Below the pieces are notes generated by a model. That model made no database searches, was not told the DNA's origin, and saw nothing but the letters and a program-made list of their open reading frames with translations. From the NCBI GenBank assembly GCA_029268595.1, contig JAJUGB010000004.1, positions 1 to 43,295 of the forward strand: 43,295 bases of DNA, written 5' to 3'. Positions 35,673 through 43,295 of the stretch are shown here, piece by piece. The position numbers were made by a program, and so were the translations under genes. Position 1 is the first letter of the stretch. Each line of letters begins with the position of its first letter. The DNA is from Alcaligenaceae bacterium (GTDB taxonomy: Bacteria; Pseudomonadota; Gammaproteobacteria; Burkholderiales; Burkholderiaceae_B).

Positions 35673-35722
35673 TTCGTTGTCTCCTGGGTGATGCGCAAGC
35701 GGCTTGGCGCCGCTGTTTCGCA

Positions 35723-36895
35723 TCAGGAATTTTTAAGCAGTTCTCGTGCAATGATGAGTTTTTGAACTTCGGTCGCACCCTCGTAGATGCGCAGGGCCCG
35801 AATTTCACGATAAAGTTTTTCGACCGGCATTCCGGACATGACGCCTGCGCCTCCGAACATCTGGAGAGCGCGATCGATTACCCGTTGGGCCGACTCGGTG
35901 GCAGCCATTTTTGCCATCGCTGCTTCGCGTGTTGTGCGCACTTTCTTGACGTCACGTAGCCAGGCGGCCCGATAAGTCAGCAAAGCCGCGGCATCGATTT
36001 CGGTCGCCATGTCGCCCAGAGCCGCCTGGGTCAGCTGCAAATCGGCCAGGGTCTGGCCAAACATGCGGCGAGACTGCGCACGGCTGACGCCTTCGTCCAG
36101 GGCCCGACGCGCAAAGCCCAATGCGGCCGCGGCCACTGAGGCACGGAAAATATCCAAGGTCATCATGGCGATCTTGAAGCCCTGTCCTGCTTCGCCCAAT
36201 CGCTGCGATACCGGTATGCGGCAGTTTTCAAACTTCAACCGGGCCAAAGGGTGTGGCGCGATGACGTCTATGCGCTCTGCAATGGTGAATCCCGGCGCAT
36301 CGGCATCGATGACAAAGGCCGAAATGCCACGTGCACCCGGGGCTTCGCCCGTGCGGACAAACACGCAGTAAAAGTCGGCAATGCCACCATTGGAGATCCA
36401 GGTCTTTTCACCGTTCAGCACGTAGCTGTCGCCATCAAGTACCGCTTCACAAGACATGGCGGCCACGTCTGAGCCGGCATCCGGCTCAGACAAGGCAAAC
36501 GCAGCTATGGCTTCCCCACGAGCAACGCGCGGCAGGTACCGTTGGCGCAACTCGTCGCTGCCGGCAATAGAGATGGCCCCGCTGCCCAGGCCTTGCATTG
36601 CAAAGGCGAAGTCGGCCAGCCCGTCATGACGGGCCAGCGTTTCGCGCATGATGCACACGGCGCGGGAATCGATCTCTGGCCACCGGCCGCCCCAACTGCC
36701 GTCTGGGCCTGCCGGCACGGCGATTTGGGTCCAACCGCCTTCGCCCAGCGCTCGGACAAGCCCGCGGCACGCCGCGTCTGTATCGCTATGATCGACGTGG
36801 GCCAGATTTGCCTGGCACCAACTTTCCAGCTCTTGCGCCATCTGGCGATGACGATCCTCGAAAAAGGGCCAGTCGAGCCAGGTCATATCGCTCAT
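35723..36895 (-). CDS. Acyl-CoA dehydrogenase
   Basis: The 390-residue FAD enzyme forms 2,3-enoyl-CoA (or an alicyclic equivalent). The family signatures [37 protein letters not shown] and [33 protein letters not shown] are all present; the Glu in YEGATE is in the place of the catalytic base of medium-chain-type enzymes. It starts immediately after the crotonase stop (0-base gap) and sits 50 bases before the CoA ligase. In context it would oxidise a ring or ring-opened CoA intermediate. Confidence 0.92.
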   Translation of the reverse strand: MSDMTWLDWPFFEDRHRQMAQELESWCQANLAHVDHSDTDAACRGLVRALGEGGWTQIAVPAGPDGSWGGRWPEIDSRAVCIMRETLARHDGLADFAFAMQGLGSGAISIAGSDELRQRYLPRVARGEAIAAFALSEPDAGSDVAAMSCEAVLDGDSYVLNGEKTWISNGGIADFYCVFVRTGEAPGARGISAFVIDADAPGFTIAERIDVIAPHPLARLKFENCRIPVSQRLGEAGQGFKIAMMTLDIFRASVAAAALGFARRALDEGVSRAQSRRMFGQTLADLQLTQAALGDMATEIDAAALLTYRAAWLRDVKKVRTTREAAMAKMAATESAQRVIDRALQMFGGAGVMSGMPVEKLYREIRALRIYEGATEVQKLIIARELLKNS

Positions 36896-37747
36896 TTAGT
36901 CGCCCTCGAATACGGGATTTTGTTTTGCGACAAACGCCTCATAGGCGCGCCGGAAATCCTGGGTCTGCATGCAGATAGCCTGTGCCTGGGCTTCGGATTC
37001 AATGGCTTCATCGACACCCATGGCCCACTCCTGATGCATCATCTTCTTGGTGACGCTGTGAGCAAAAGTAGGTCCGGAGGCGAGACGAGCCGCCAGCGTC
37101 TGAGCTTGTTCAAGCAAAGACTCGGAAGGATGCAGAGCGTTGAAGAAGCCCCAGTTCAGCCCTTCCTGGGCGTCCATGGCTCGGCCGGTGTAAAGCAGTT
37201 CGGCAGCACGGCCTTGCCCGATGACGCGCGGCAGCATGGCGCACGCCCCCATATCGGAGCCTGCCAGCCCGACTCGGGTGAACAGGAAAGCAGTGCGGGT
37301 CTGTTCGGTGCCCACACGCATATCAGAGGCGAGAGCCAAAATGGCGCCAGCACCGGCGCAAACACCATCAACAGCAGCAATAATGGGCTGAGGGCAATTG
37401 CGCATGGCCTTGACCAAATCGCCCGTCATACGGGTGAAGTCCAGTAATTGCGGCATCGTCATCTTGGTGAGAGGCCCGATAATTTCATGGACATCTCCGC
37501 CCGAGCAGAAGTTGCCGCCGGAACCGGTAATGACAACGACTTTGATGTCGCTGGCGTAGTTGAGGCTGCGGAACAAATCACGTAGCTCGGCGTACGAATC
37601 GAATGTGAGCGGGTTTTTGCGATCGGGGCGATTGAGCGTAATGGTGGCGACTTTACCGTCGTCGGACACCGACCACAAAAAATGCTTGGGCTCGTATCCG
37701 GCCATGGGGCGCGTGTGGTGCGCCATCGTGTGTACTGCGTTATCCAT
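36896..37747 (-). CDS. Crotonase-superfamily protein (enoyl-CoA hydratase-like, both catalytic Glu absent)
   Basis: The 283-residue crotonase fold has the CoA/oxyanion-hole motifs [11 protein letters not shown] and [16 protein letters not shown]. By eye alignment with rat enoyl-CoA hydratase, the Glu144 position is Ile136 (GAGAIL) and the Glu164 position is near Arg158 (FLFTRVGL), so it is unlikely to be a simple hydratase. The nearby GLAGSDMGA with Asp165 suggests another crotonase reaction, for example hydrolytic ring cleavage of a 2-oxocyclohexane-carboxyl-CoA as BadI-type enzymes do. AAGGAG lies 7 bases before the ATG. It is tightly coupled to the acyl-CoA dehydrogenase gene. Confidence 0.88.
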   Translation of the reverse strand: MDNAVHTMAHHTRPMAGYEPKHFLWSVSDDGKVATITLNRPDRKNPLTFDSYAELRDLFRSLNYASDIKVVVITGSGGNFCSGGDVHEIIGPLTKMTMPQLLDFTRMTGDLVKAMRNCPQPIIAAVDGVCAGAGAILALASDMRVGTEQTRTAFLFTRVGLAGSDMGACAMLPRVIGQGRAAELLYTGRAMDAQEGLNWGFFNALHPSESLLEQAQTLAARLASGPTFAHSVTKKMMHQEWAMGVDEAIESEAQAQAICMQTQDFRRAYEAFVAKQNPVFEGD

Positions 37748-37790
37748 TAGAAAGCTCCTTTGAATGCAGGGCGCGGGCTGCTCAGCCGCG

Positions 37791-38573
37791 TCAGCCCACC
37801 ATCACTTCCCCGCCATCGACGGGAATCGATTGACCATTGACCGCATCGGCGCCGGCCTGACATAGCCATGCGACAGCATGAGCAACCTGCTCGGGCTGAA
37901 CCAAGCGACCCTGCGGGTTTGATTCGGCTAGCTTGGCTTTGGCCTGATCGGCGGTCATGCCGGTTTTTTTCATGATGTTGTCGATGGCCTCTTGCACGAT
38001 GTCGGTCTCGGTGTAGCCAGGGCACACGGCATTCACCGTAATGCCCTTGCGCGCTACCTCAAGCGCCAGCGAACGGGTCAGCCCCACGACCCCGTGTTTG
38101 GCGGCGCAGTAGGCCGACACATAGCCATAGCCCTTCAAACCCGCCGTGCTCGCCACGTTGACGATACGTCCCCATTGCGCCTCGAACATGTCGGGCAAAG
38201 CCGCCTGGATGCAATGAAAAGTGCCGTTGAGGTTGACGGCGATCATTTGATTCCAGGCGTCTTCCGACAGACGGTCGAAGCGTTCGCTGACCGCCTGCCC
38301 AGCGTTGTTGACCAAAACGTGGACCGGACCGAAGCGTTCACGAGCTTGCGCAAAAGCCTGTTGCACATCGGCGCGGCTGCCTATGTCGCCGGTGACATAC
38401 GCGACCTCGCCCAACGAGGCCAGCTGCTGGCAAGCCGCCTGCAAGCCCGACACCCCACGTCCCATGAGCGTGACCCGCATACCCTGAGTGAGCAGGCAAC
38501 GAGCGATCTCCAGCCCGATGCCGCGCGATGCGCCGGTGACCAGCGCATGGCGCTTGACGTCCGGGCCCGTCAT
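37791..38573 (-). CDS. Short-chain dehydrogenase/reductase (3-hydroxyacyl-CoA dehydrogenase-like)
   Basis: The 260-residue classical SDR has the cofactor motif TGASRGIG (about 13-20), NNAG (about 90-93), the catalytic Ser in VNVASTAG, YxxxK as YCAAK and the C-terminal [10 protein letters not shown]. Closest by pattern are acetoacetyl-CoA reductase / 3-hydroxyacyl-CoA dehydrogenase types, fitting oxidation of a hydroxy-CoA intermediate or reduction of the oxo group. The start overlaps the flavoprotein stop by 4 bases (ATGA), so the two are translationally coupled. Confidence 0.9.
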   Translation of the reverse strand: MTGPDVKRHALVTGASRGIGLEIARCLLTQGMRVTLMGRGVSGLQAACQQLASLGEVAYVTGDIGSRADVQQAFAQARERFGPVHVLVNNAGQAVSERFDRLSEDAWNQMIAVNLNGTFHCIQAALPDMFEAQWGRIVNVASTAGLKGYGYVSAYCAAKHGVVGLTRSLALEVARKGITVNAVCPGYTETDIVQEAIDNIMKKTGMTADQAKAKLAESNPQGRLVQPEQVAHAVAWLCQAGADAVNGQSIPVDGGEVMVG

Positions 38574-40909
38574 TTGACCAACTGCTCTGCGTATGCGGCA
38601 GCACGCTCGAAGTTGGTTTCCAGCTGACGCTTGGCCGGGAAGTACTGCTTGGGCCAGGTGATGTCGGTGTATCCAATACGAGCCGCTTCACGCAAAGTCC
38701 ATGCGGCGTCGGCCAAGTGTGGTCGAGCCAGGGCACAAAGGTCGGCACGGCCGGAAGCGATGATGCTGTTGACGTGGTCGGCATCGAATATGGCGCCCAC
38801 GGCAATGGTGGGGATTCCGGCTTCGTTGCGCACGCGGTCGGCAAAAGGCGTCTGGAACATGCGGCCGTAGACGGGCTGTTCAGCTTTGCTGACCTGACCG
38901 GACGAGCAGTCGATCATATCGGCGCCGGCAGCCTTGAAGCGTTTACCAATTTCTACCGCGTCATCGGGAGTAATACCGCCTTCCACCCAGTCGTGCGCTG
39001 AAATACGTACTGAAATGGGCTTGTCCTGCGGCCACACTTCGCGAATGGCCTTGAACACTTCCAGCGGGTAACGCAAGCGGTTCTCAAGCGACCCGCCGTA
39101 TTCGTCGGTACGCACGTTGGTAAGGGGGGATATGAAGCTGGACAGCAAGTAGCCGTGCGCGCAATGCAGCTCTAGCCAGTCGAAACCTGCCGCGGCCGCA
39201 CGCTTGGTTGCCGCAACGAAATCGTCGCGCACCTGATCCATTTGCTGGCGGGTCATTTCCTGGGGTACCTGCGACACGCCCTCAATATAAGGCAGCGGCG
39301 AAGCCGAAACGATGGGCCAATTGCCCTCGTCCAGCGGCATATCAGTACCTTCCCAGCTTACCTTGGTAGACGCTTTACGGCCGGCGTGCCCAAGCTGCAT
39401 GCCAATCTTCGCCGTCGTATTCTGATGTACGAAGTCGACAATGCGTTTGAACGCTTCACCTTGCTCGTCATTCCATAGCCCGGGGCAACCCGGGGTGATG
39501 CGCGCTTCTGGTGAAGTGCATGTCATTTCGACCATGACCAGACCCGCGCCGCCCATGGCGCGTGCGCCCAAGTGCACCAGATGGAAGTCGCCCGGCACCC
39601 CGTCTGTGCAGGAATACATGGCCATCGGGGAGACCACAATGCGATTCTTGAGCGTAGTGCCGCGAACCGTGAAGGGAGTGAGCATGGGAGGTACTGGCCG
39701 GTCTGAGGACGAAGCCGCTTTAGCCCGCTCAGCCATCCAGCGCTCGTAGCCCTCGAGCCATTCGGAATCGCGCAACCGCAGGTTCTCGTGCGAAATGCGT
39801 TGCGAGCGGGTCAATAAGGAATAAGCAAACTGCTCGGGCTCGAAATCGGCGTAACGCGCTACATTTTCAAACCATTCCGTGGAGTTGCGAGCCGCGTTCT
39901 GAATCTTGAGGACCTCGACACTGCGGACTTCCTCGTAATGCTTGAGACCGGCCTCCAGGTCGTAGTTTTGTGCCAGAATGGATTCGCGTAGCTCGATGGC
40001 GTCTTCCAGTGCCAGCTTGGTGCCCGAGCCAATGGAGAAGTGCGCCGTGTGGGCCGCGTCGCCCATGAGCACGATGGGCACTTTTCGACCATTAGGCAGG
40101 GTTTGATAATGCACCCAGGTGTCGCAAATGACTCGTGGGAAGCGAATCCAGATGGCGGAACCGCGTAAATGGGCAGCGTTGCTGACCAGTTTGTGCCCGC
40201 CCAGCCAGGGAGCGAACAGCTTTTCGCAATAAGCAATGCCTTCTTCCTGGCTCATGGTATCGAGGCCGGCCGCCTTCCATGTGGCATCGGGCGTCTCGAC
40301 AATGAATGTCGACATGCCCGGCTCGAACTGGTAGGCATGAGCCTGGAACCAGCCGTGTTCCGTTTCCACGAAGGCGAAGGTAAAGGCGTCAAACGTCTGC
40401 TCTGTACCGAGCCATACAAAGCGGCAGTCGCGCACGTCGATGTCGGGACGGAATGTGTCGGCATAACGCGTGCGGACGCGGCTATTGAGGCCGTCGGACG
40501 CGATGACCAGGTCGGCGTTGTACTGTTCGGCAATAGCCTGGTCGTCGGTGACGTCGGTTTCGAACACCAGTTTGACGTCGAGCTCTTCGCAGCGCTCTTG
40601 CAATATGTTCAACAGCTTCTTGCGGCCAATTCCAATGAAGCCGTGCCCACTGCTGCGGATGCTTTTGCCACGATAGTGGATTTCGATGTCATCCCAGTGG
40701 TTGAAGGCCTTGGCAATCTGCTCGGCAGAAACTGGGTCTGCTTCACGCAGGTTGTCCAATGTTTTGTCGGAAAACACGACGCCCCAACCGAAGGTGTCGT
40801 ACGGGCGGTTGCGCTCGATGACGGTAACTTCATGCTGCGGGTCGCTAAGCTTCATCAGCAGGCCAAAGTAAAGGCCTGCAGGACCTCCGCCAATACAAAC
40901 AATCTTCAT
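38570..40909 (-). CDS. Fused flavin monooxygenase / Old Yellow Enzyme: 2-aminobenzoyl-CoA monooxygenase/reductase (or salicylyl-CoA 5-hydroxylase/oxidoreductase)
   Basis: The 779-residue two-domain flavoprotein. The N-terminal half (1 to about 395) is a class A aromatic hydroxylase: GGGPAGL (7-13), [10 protein letters not shown] and [15 protein letters not shown] (282-296). The C-terminal half (about 408-770) is a YqjM-type Old Yellow Enzyme: SPMAMYS with Tyr432, substrate-binding His582 and His585 in HCAHGYL, and [18 protein letters not shown]. The YqjM redox-tuning Cys position is Ala430. This fusion defines 2-aminobenzoyl-CoA monooxygenase/reductase of Azoarcus evansii, which hydroxylates C5 and then reduces the ring; homologues are also annotated salicylyl-CoA 5-hydroxylase. 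AAAGGAG lies 7 bases before the ATG. It is the first gene of the operon, opposite the marR gene. An anthranilate-type substrate is favoured by context. Confidence 0.9.
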   Translation of the reverse strand: MKIVCIGGGPAGLYFGLLMKLSDPQHEVTVIERNRPYDTFGWGVVFSDKTLDNLREADPVSAEQIAKAFNHWDDIEIHYRGKSIRSSGHGFIGIGRKKLLNILQERCEELDVKLVFETDVTDDQAIAEQYNADLVIASDGLNSRVRTRYADTFRPDIDVRDCRFVWLGTEQTFDAFTFAFVETEHGWFQAHAYQFEPGMSTFIVETPDATWKAAGLDTMSQEEGIAYCEKLFAPWLGGHKLVSNAAHLRGSAIWIRFPRVICDTWVHYQTLPNGRKVPIVLMGDAAHTAHFSIGSGTKLALEDAIELRESILAQNYDLEAGLKHYEEVRSVEVLKIQNAARNSTEWFENVARYADFEPEQFAYSLLTRSQRISHENLRLRDSEWLEGYERWMAERAKAASSSDRPVPPMLTPFTVRGTTLKNRIVVSPMAMYSCTDGVPGDFHLVHLGARAMGGAGLVMVEMTCTSPEARITPGCPGLWNDEQGEAFKRIVDFVHQNTTAKIGMQLGHAGRKASTKVSWEGTDMPLDEGNWPIVSASPLPYIEGVSQVPQEMTRQQMDQVRDDFVAATKRAAAAGFDWLELHCAHGYLLSSFISPLTNVRTDEYGGSLENRLRYPLEVFKAIREVWPQDKPISVRISAHDWVEGGITPDDAVEIGKRFKAAGADMIDCSSGQVSKAEQPVYGRMFQTPFADRVRNEAGIPTIAVGAIFDADHVNSIIASGRADLCALARPHLADAAWTLREAARIGYTDITWPKQYFPAKRQLETNFERAAAYAEQLVK

Positions 40910-40958
40910 GAGTGTTCTCCTTTACAAGGAAGCCGGCCGCTGCCGCGAGCAGCCGATT

Positions 40959-40976
40959 TAGTTTAGGCTTAAACTA
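40959..40976. promoter_or_regulatory. Operator-like palindrome 1 at the catabolic promoter
   Basis: TAGTTTA (40959-40965) and TAAACTA (40970-40976) form a perfect 7-bp inverted repeat with a 4-base spacer. It overlaps the predicted -10 box of the minus-strand operon and is the right size for a MarR dimer. The core TTTAGGCTTAAAC recurs once, with one mismatch, at 41041-41053. Confidence 0.7.
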
Positions 40977-41001
40977 TATCCCCATTGACTACGTCGTGCA
41001 A
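40973..41001 (-). promoter_or_regulatory. Predicted sigma-70 promoter of the aryl-CoA operon
   Basis: On the minus strand TTGCAC (plus 40996-41001) and TATAGT (plus 40973-40978) are separated by 17 bases. The -10 matches five of six consensus bases; the -35 is weaker. Transcription would start about 55 bases before the flavoprotein ATG, inside or just past palindrome 1. Prediction from sequence only. Confidence 0.6.
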
Positions 41002-41040
41002 CACTTTTTTAGCTGTTCCCACCCGGTCATTTCGAGTATC

Positions 41041-41053
41041 TTTAGGTTTAAAC
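41041..41053. promoter_or_regulatory. Operator-like site 2 upstream of the marR gene
   Basis: TTTAGGTTTAAAC differs at one base from the core of palindrome 1 and contains the perfect 8-bp palindrome GTTTAAAC (41046-41053). A TATCTT directly before it could be the -10 of marR, so the site would occupy the start point as palindrome 1 does on the other strand. Autoregulation is inferred. Confidence 0.55.
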
Positions 41054-41115
41054 GGTTTTCACTTCAACAACTCAAAAAAGGTTCGATTAGTCTTGTGATC
41101 GAGGAGGGCCACCAC

Positions 41116-41631
41116 GTGAACGACATCCCTGCCAACGCCATGCTTAACGCGATGCCTGACTTGGAAACCCGCACCGGTCCGGAAGATCATCAAAACCTGC
41201 GCCTTTGGCTACGGCTGCTGACTTGCTGCACGCTCATCGAAAGCGATATACGCACGCGGCTGCGTCAAGAACACGGCACCACGCTGCCGCGCTTTGATCT
41301 CATGGCGCAGTTAGAGCGTGCACCGCAAGGGATGAAAATGAGTGAACTGTCGCGCCATATGATGGTGACCAATGGCAATATCACAGGCATTACCGACCAG
41401 CTCGAAAAAGAAGGCCTGGTGGTACGCAATAAAGTGGCCACCGACCGTCGCAGCTCCATCATAAAACTGACGCCCAAAGGTCGCCGCGCATTCAAGAAAA
41501 TGGCCGATTCGCACGAAGCGTGGATACAAGAACTGTTCTCTCACGTATCCGATAAAAGTCGTAAGGCCATGTTTGAAGCTTTAGGAGAATTAAAGCTGGT
41601 GGCGCAGACCCGGCTTACTCCCCGCGGCTGA
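41116..41631 (+). CDS. MarR-family transcriptional regulator
   Basis: The 171-residue winged-helix repressor shows MarR landmarks in order: LLTCCTLIESDIRTRL (dimer helix), LPRFDLMAQLERAPQGMKMSELSRHMMVTNGNITGITDQLEKEGLVVR (recognition helix) and the wing ATDRRSSIIKLTPKGRRAF. The GTG at 41116 is chosen because GAGGAGG (41101-41107) is 8 bases upstream. The frame stays open to 40912, but that would leave no room for the promoter region and has no ribosome-binding site. Divergence from the aryl-CoA operon and two matching operator-like sites suggest it represses that operon and itself. The effector would probably be an aryl-CoA, as for related CoA-pathway regulators, but this is not shown. Confidence 0.9.
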   Translation: MNDIPANAMLNAMPDLETRTGPEDHQNLRLWLRLLTCCTLIESDIRTRLRQEHGTTLPRFDLMAQLERAPQGMKMSELSRHMMVTNGNITGITDQLEKEGLVVRNKVATDRRSSIIKLTPKGRRAFKKMADSHEAWIQELFSHVSDKSRKAMFEALGELKLVAQTRLTPRG

Positions 41632-41857
41632 AATTCACATCAGGGGCCGCTGCCGTGATCGGAAAATCCGGCCCACAGCGGACCAGCTATGGCCGTCGTG
41701 TGCGTTCATCGCGGAATAGCGCCCCAAACACCGCTCACTGGGTATAAGCCGTTGCCGGACACATGCCCCGAGAGTCAGCGTCATGGGCCAGCGCCATTCC
41801 TCCGCGACTACATTAAACTGACGAATTGCTTCTCGGACCTTTCAATTCAAGGCAGCT
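41632..41857. other. 226-base intergenic region between marR and argJ
   Basis: No convincing gene or terminator was found. The segment includes a 14-base exact copy (CAGCTATGGCCGTC, 41684-41697) of the argJ translation start region at 41853-41866. An open frame begins at the first copy (41689) and overlaps argJ out of frame; its Arg/Ser/Gln-rich translation looks like a shadow. A promoter for argJ is expected here but none stands out. Confidence 0.5.
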
Positions 41858-43084
41858 ATGGCCGTCAATCTGCATATTCCCACTCAAGACAGCATCCACC
41901 CTGTGGCCGGCATCGAGATCGGCATTGCCGAAGCCGGCATACGCAAAGCCAACCGCAAAGACGTCACCCTGTTCCGGCTCGCGCCCAATACAGCGGTAGC
42001 AGGCGTGTTCACGCAAAACCGATTCCGGGCGGCGCCAGTTCAGGTGTGCGAGGCCCATTTAGCCAGCGGACAGTCCATTGCTGCGCTGGTGGTGAATACA
42101 GGCAATGCCAACGCGGGCACAGGGGCTTCAGGCCTGGCCGCCAGTCAAAAAACCTGCGAAGCCGTGGCCAGCCTGCTGCAACTGACCCCGCAACAAGTCT
42201 TGCCATTTTCCACGGGGGTCATCCTTGAACCCCTGCCCGTCGACCGCCTCATTGACGCCCTGCCCCAAGCCATTGACAACCTCCGCCCAGACAACTGGTT
42301 CAATGCTGCCCACAGCATCATGACCACCGACACCCAGCCCAAAATCGTGTCGCGCCAGCTGACGCTGCAAGGGCATACCATCACAATTACCGGCATCAGC
42401 AAAGGCGCCGGGATGATCAAGCCCAATATGGCCACCATGCTGGGCTACCTGGCCACCGACGCCGGACTGGCCCCCGAGTTACTTCGCGAAGTTACTCAAG
42501 ACCTGGCCAACCAGTCTTTCAATCGCATCACCGTGGATGGCGACACCTCCACCAACGACTCCTTCATCGTCATGGCCACCGGCCAAAGCGGCCTGCAGGT
42601 AGACAACCGCCAACACCCAGCCTTCGCTCCGCTAATCCAGGCCCTAACCGAAGCCGCCGTCGAGTTGGCTCAGAAGATCGTTCGCGACGCCGAAGGCGCC
42701 ACCAAGTTCATCACCATCAACGTAGAGCAGGCCCAGTCCTCGGAAGAAGCATTGAAGGTCGCCTACGCAGTGGCCCACTCCCCCCTCGTCAAGACCGCCT
42801 TCTACGCCTCCGATCCTAACCTCGGCCGCATCCTTGCGGCCATCGGCTATGCCGGCGTAACGGATCTGGACGTGTCAAAGGTAAACCTGTGGCTCGGCGA
42901 TGTATTGGTGGCCAGCGAAGGCCAACGCCACCCTCAGTATGAAGAAGCGGACGGCCAACGCGTCATGAAAGAGGCCGAAATAAGCATGCGAATTGCCCTG
43001 GGCCGCGGAGACGCCTCTGAAACCGTTTACACCTGCGACTTCTCGCACGAATACGTGAGCATCAACGCCGATTACCGTTCGTAG
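41858..43084 (+). CDS. argJ: Bifunctional ornithine acetyltransferase / N-acetylglutamate synthase
   Basis: Transfers acetyl from N-acetylornithine to glutamate in the cyclic arginine pathway. The 408-residue proprotein is cut by itself into two chains at Ala192-Thr193 in [20 protein letters not shown], with Thr193 as nucleophile. Other family motifs are [32 protein letters not shown] and the C-terminal [17 protein letters not shown]. The N-terminal [22 protein letters not shown] is typical. An AAGG site lies 6 bases before the ATG. Whether it also has acetyl-CoA-dependent synthase activity cannot be read from sequence. Confidence 0.97.
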   Translation: MAVNLHIPTQDSIHPVAGIEIGIAEAGIRKANRKDVTLFRLAPNTAVAGVFTQNRFRAAPVQVCEAHLASGQSIAALVVNTGNANAGTGASGLAASQKTCEAVASLLQLTPQQVLPFSTGVILEPLPVDRLIDALPQAIDNLRPDNWFNAAHSIMTTDTQPKIVSRQLTLQGHTITITGISKGAGMIKPNMATMLGYLATDAGLAPELLREVTQDLANQSFNRITVDGDTSTNDSFIVMATGQSGLQVDNRQHPAFAPLIQALTEAAVELAQKIVRDAEGATKFITINVEQAQSSEEALKVAYAVAHSPLVKTAFYASDPNLGRILAAIGYAGVTDLDVSKVNLWLGDVLVASEGQRHPQYEEADGQRVMKEAEISMRIALGRGDASETVYTCDFSHEYVSINADYRS

Positions 43085-43103
43085 GCCAGTACACTTTTCC
43101 GCA

Positions 43104-43240
43104 GCCGGGAGGCGGGCGAGAGTGCGGGGCGCCGACCTCGGTATGCGCGACGTTTTTGCCGCCCGGCAAAAACGGCGGTACCCCGCCACAGACGGGGCGC
43201 AGGACGGGGAGGAGCCACGCACTCTCGCCCGCCTCCCGGC
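43104..43240. repeat. 137-bp structured element with perfect 23-bp inverted ends
   Basis: The first 23 bases (43104-43126, beginning GCCGGGAGGCGG) are the exact reverse complement of the last 23 (43218-43240, ending CGCCTCCCGGC). The 91 bases between hold further hairpins: CGTTTTTGCC/GGCAAAAACG (43151-43160 and 43165-43174) and GGCGG/CCGCC (43174-43178 and 43183-43187). No target-site duplication or coding sequence was seen. It begins 20 bases after the argJ stop. It could be a dispersed intergenic repeat (REP/MITE-like), a structured RNA, or a long bidirectional terminator. The pairing is certain; the class is not. Confidence 0.75.
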
Positions 43241-43295
43241 GTTTCAAGAACTCGAAAACGCTCCTCTCGCAAAGCAACGCCCCCTAATACAAAAC

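Noticed and set aside
40912-41115. N-terminal extension of the MarR protein from ATG 40912
   Set aside because: It would cover the whole divergent promoter region and lacks a ribosome-binding site. The GTG at 41116 has GAGGAGG at ideal spacing.
41689-42228. Plus-strand open frame of 179 codons starting upstream of argJ
   Set aside because: Two thirds of it overlaps argJ out of frame, and the translation is Arg/Ser/Gln-rich with no domain. The ArgJ frame is unambiguous.
43062-43277. Short minus-strand open frames after argJ
   Set aside because: They run through the inverted-repeat element, are Arg/Pro-rich, and have no ribosome-binding site.

Overview
The window is a contiguous piece of a betaproteobacterial chromosome, most likely family Alcaligenaceae (Bordetella / Achromobacter / Pusillimonas group). 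Pointers to this are the tlpA-aroQ-accB-accC-prmA run, the NrdAB pair with a two-ATP-cone NrdA, a long Lys/Ala-rich histone H1-like protein of the Bordetella BpH1 type, and the hemL-thiE-thiD / rubredoxin-yqgE-ruvX neighbourhood. The species assignment is inferred from gene content, not from a database search. No rRNA, tRNA, CRISPR array, transposase or integrase was seen. No gene-free stretch exceeds about 230 bases.

Layout. (1) 1-4071: class Ia ribonucleotide reductase nrdA (5' end cut by the window) and nrdB. (2) 4229-6174: histone H1-like protein with a strong terminator, then a YggT membrane protein. (3) 6300-13327, minus strand: a housekeeping run tlpA-like, aroQ, accB, accC, prmA, a zinc-ribbon/DUF3426 membrane protein, a PfkB-family kinase and a glycine-zipper lipoprotein. 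(4) 13554-22068, plus strand: mpl, an esterase, an RNB-domain nuclease, a TonB-like protein, aroE, mtgA, lptG and apaH, tightly packed. (5) 22113-24147, minus strand: rubredoxin, yqgE, ruvX, plsC-like. (6) 24281-27614, plus strand: a divergent thiD-like gene, thiE, hemL, yaeQ.

(7) 27657-40909, minus strand, is the accessory part. It is a catabolic block of three transcription units. The promoter-proximal unit (40909 down to 33529) encodes a fused flavin monooxygenase/Old Yellow Enzyme, a short-chain dehydrogenase, a crotonase, an acyl-CoA dehydrogenase, an aryl-CoA ligase and a Rid-family protein. This is the gene set of the aerobic, CoA-dependent 2-aminobenzoate (anthranilate) pathway described in Azoarcus evansii. 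The ligase would make 2-aminobenzoyl-CoA. The fused flavoprotein would hydroxylate and reduce (dearomatise) it. The remaining enzymes would deaminate, open and beta-oxidise the alicyclic CoA thioester. A divergent MarR regulator (41116-41631) sits beside it, and two matching operator-like palindromes lie in the shared promoter region. A terminator at 33414-33443 ends this unit. A ketopantoate-reductase-like gene follows, and then a Baeyer-Villiger monooxygenase with a DctPQM TRAP transporter that may form its own unit.

(8) 41858-43084: argJ, followed by a compact structured element with perfect 23-bp inverted ends (43104-43240). The most interesting points are the catabolic block with its twin operators, several of its enzymes lacking the canonical catalytic residues of their families (Rid protein, crotonase, OYE half), the BVMO/TRAP unit of unknown substrate, the degenerate ThiD, and the inverted-repeat element.
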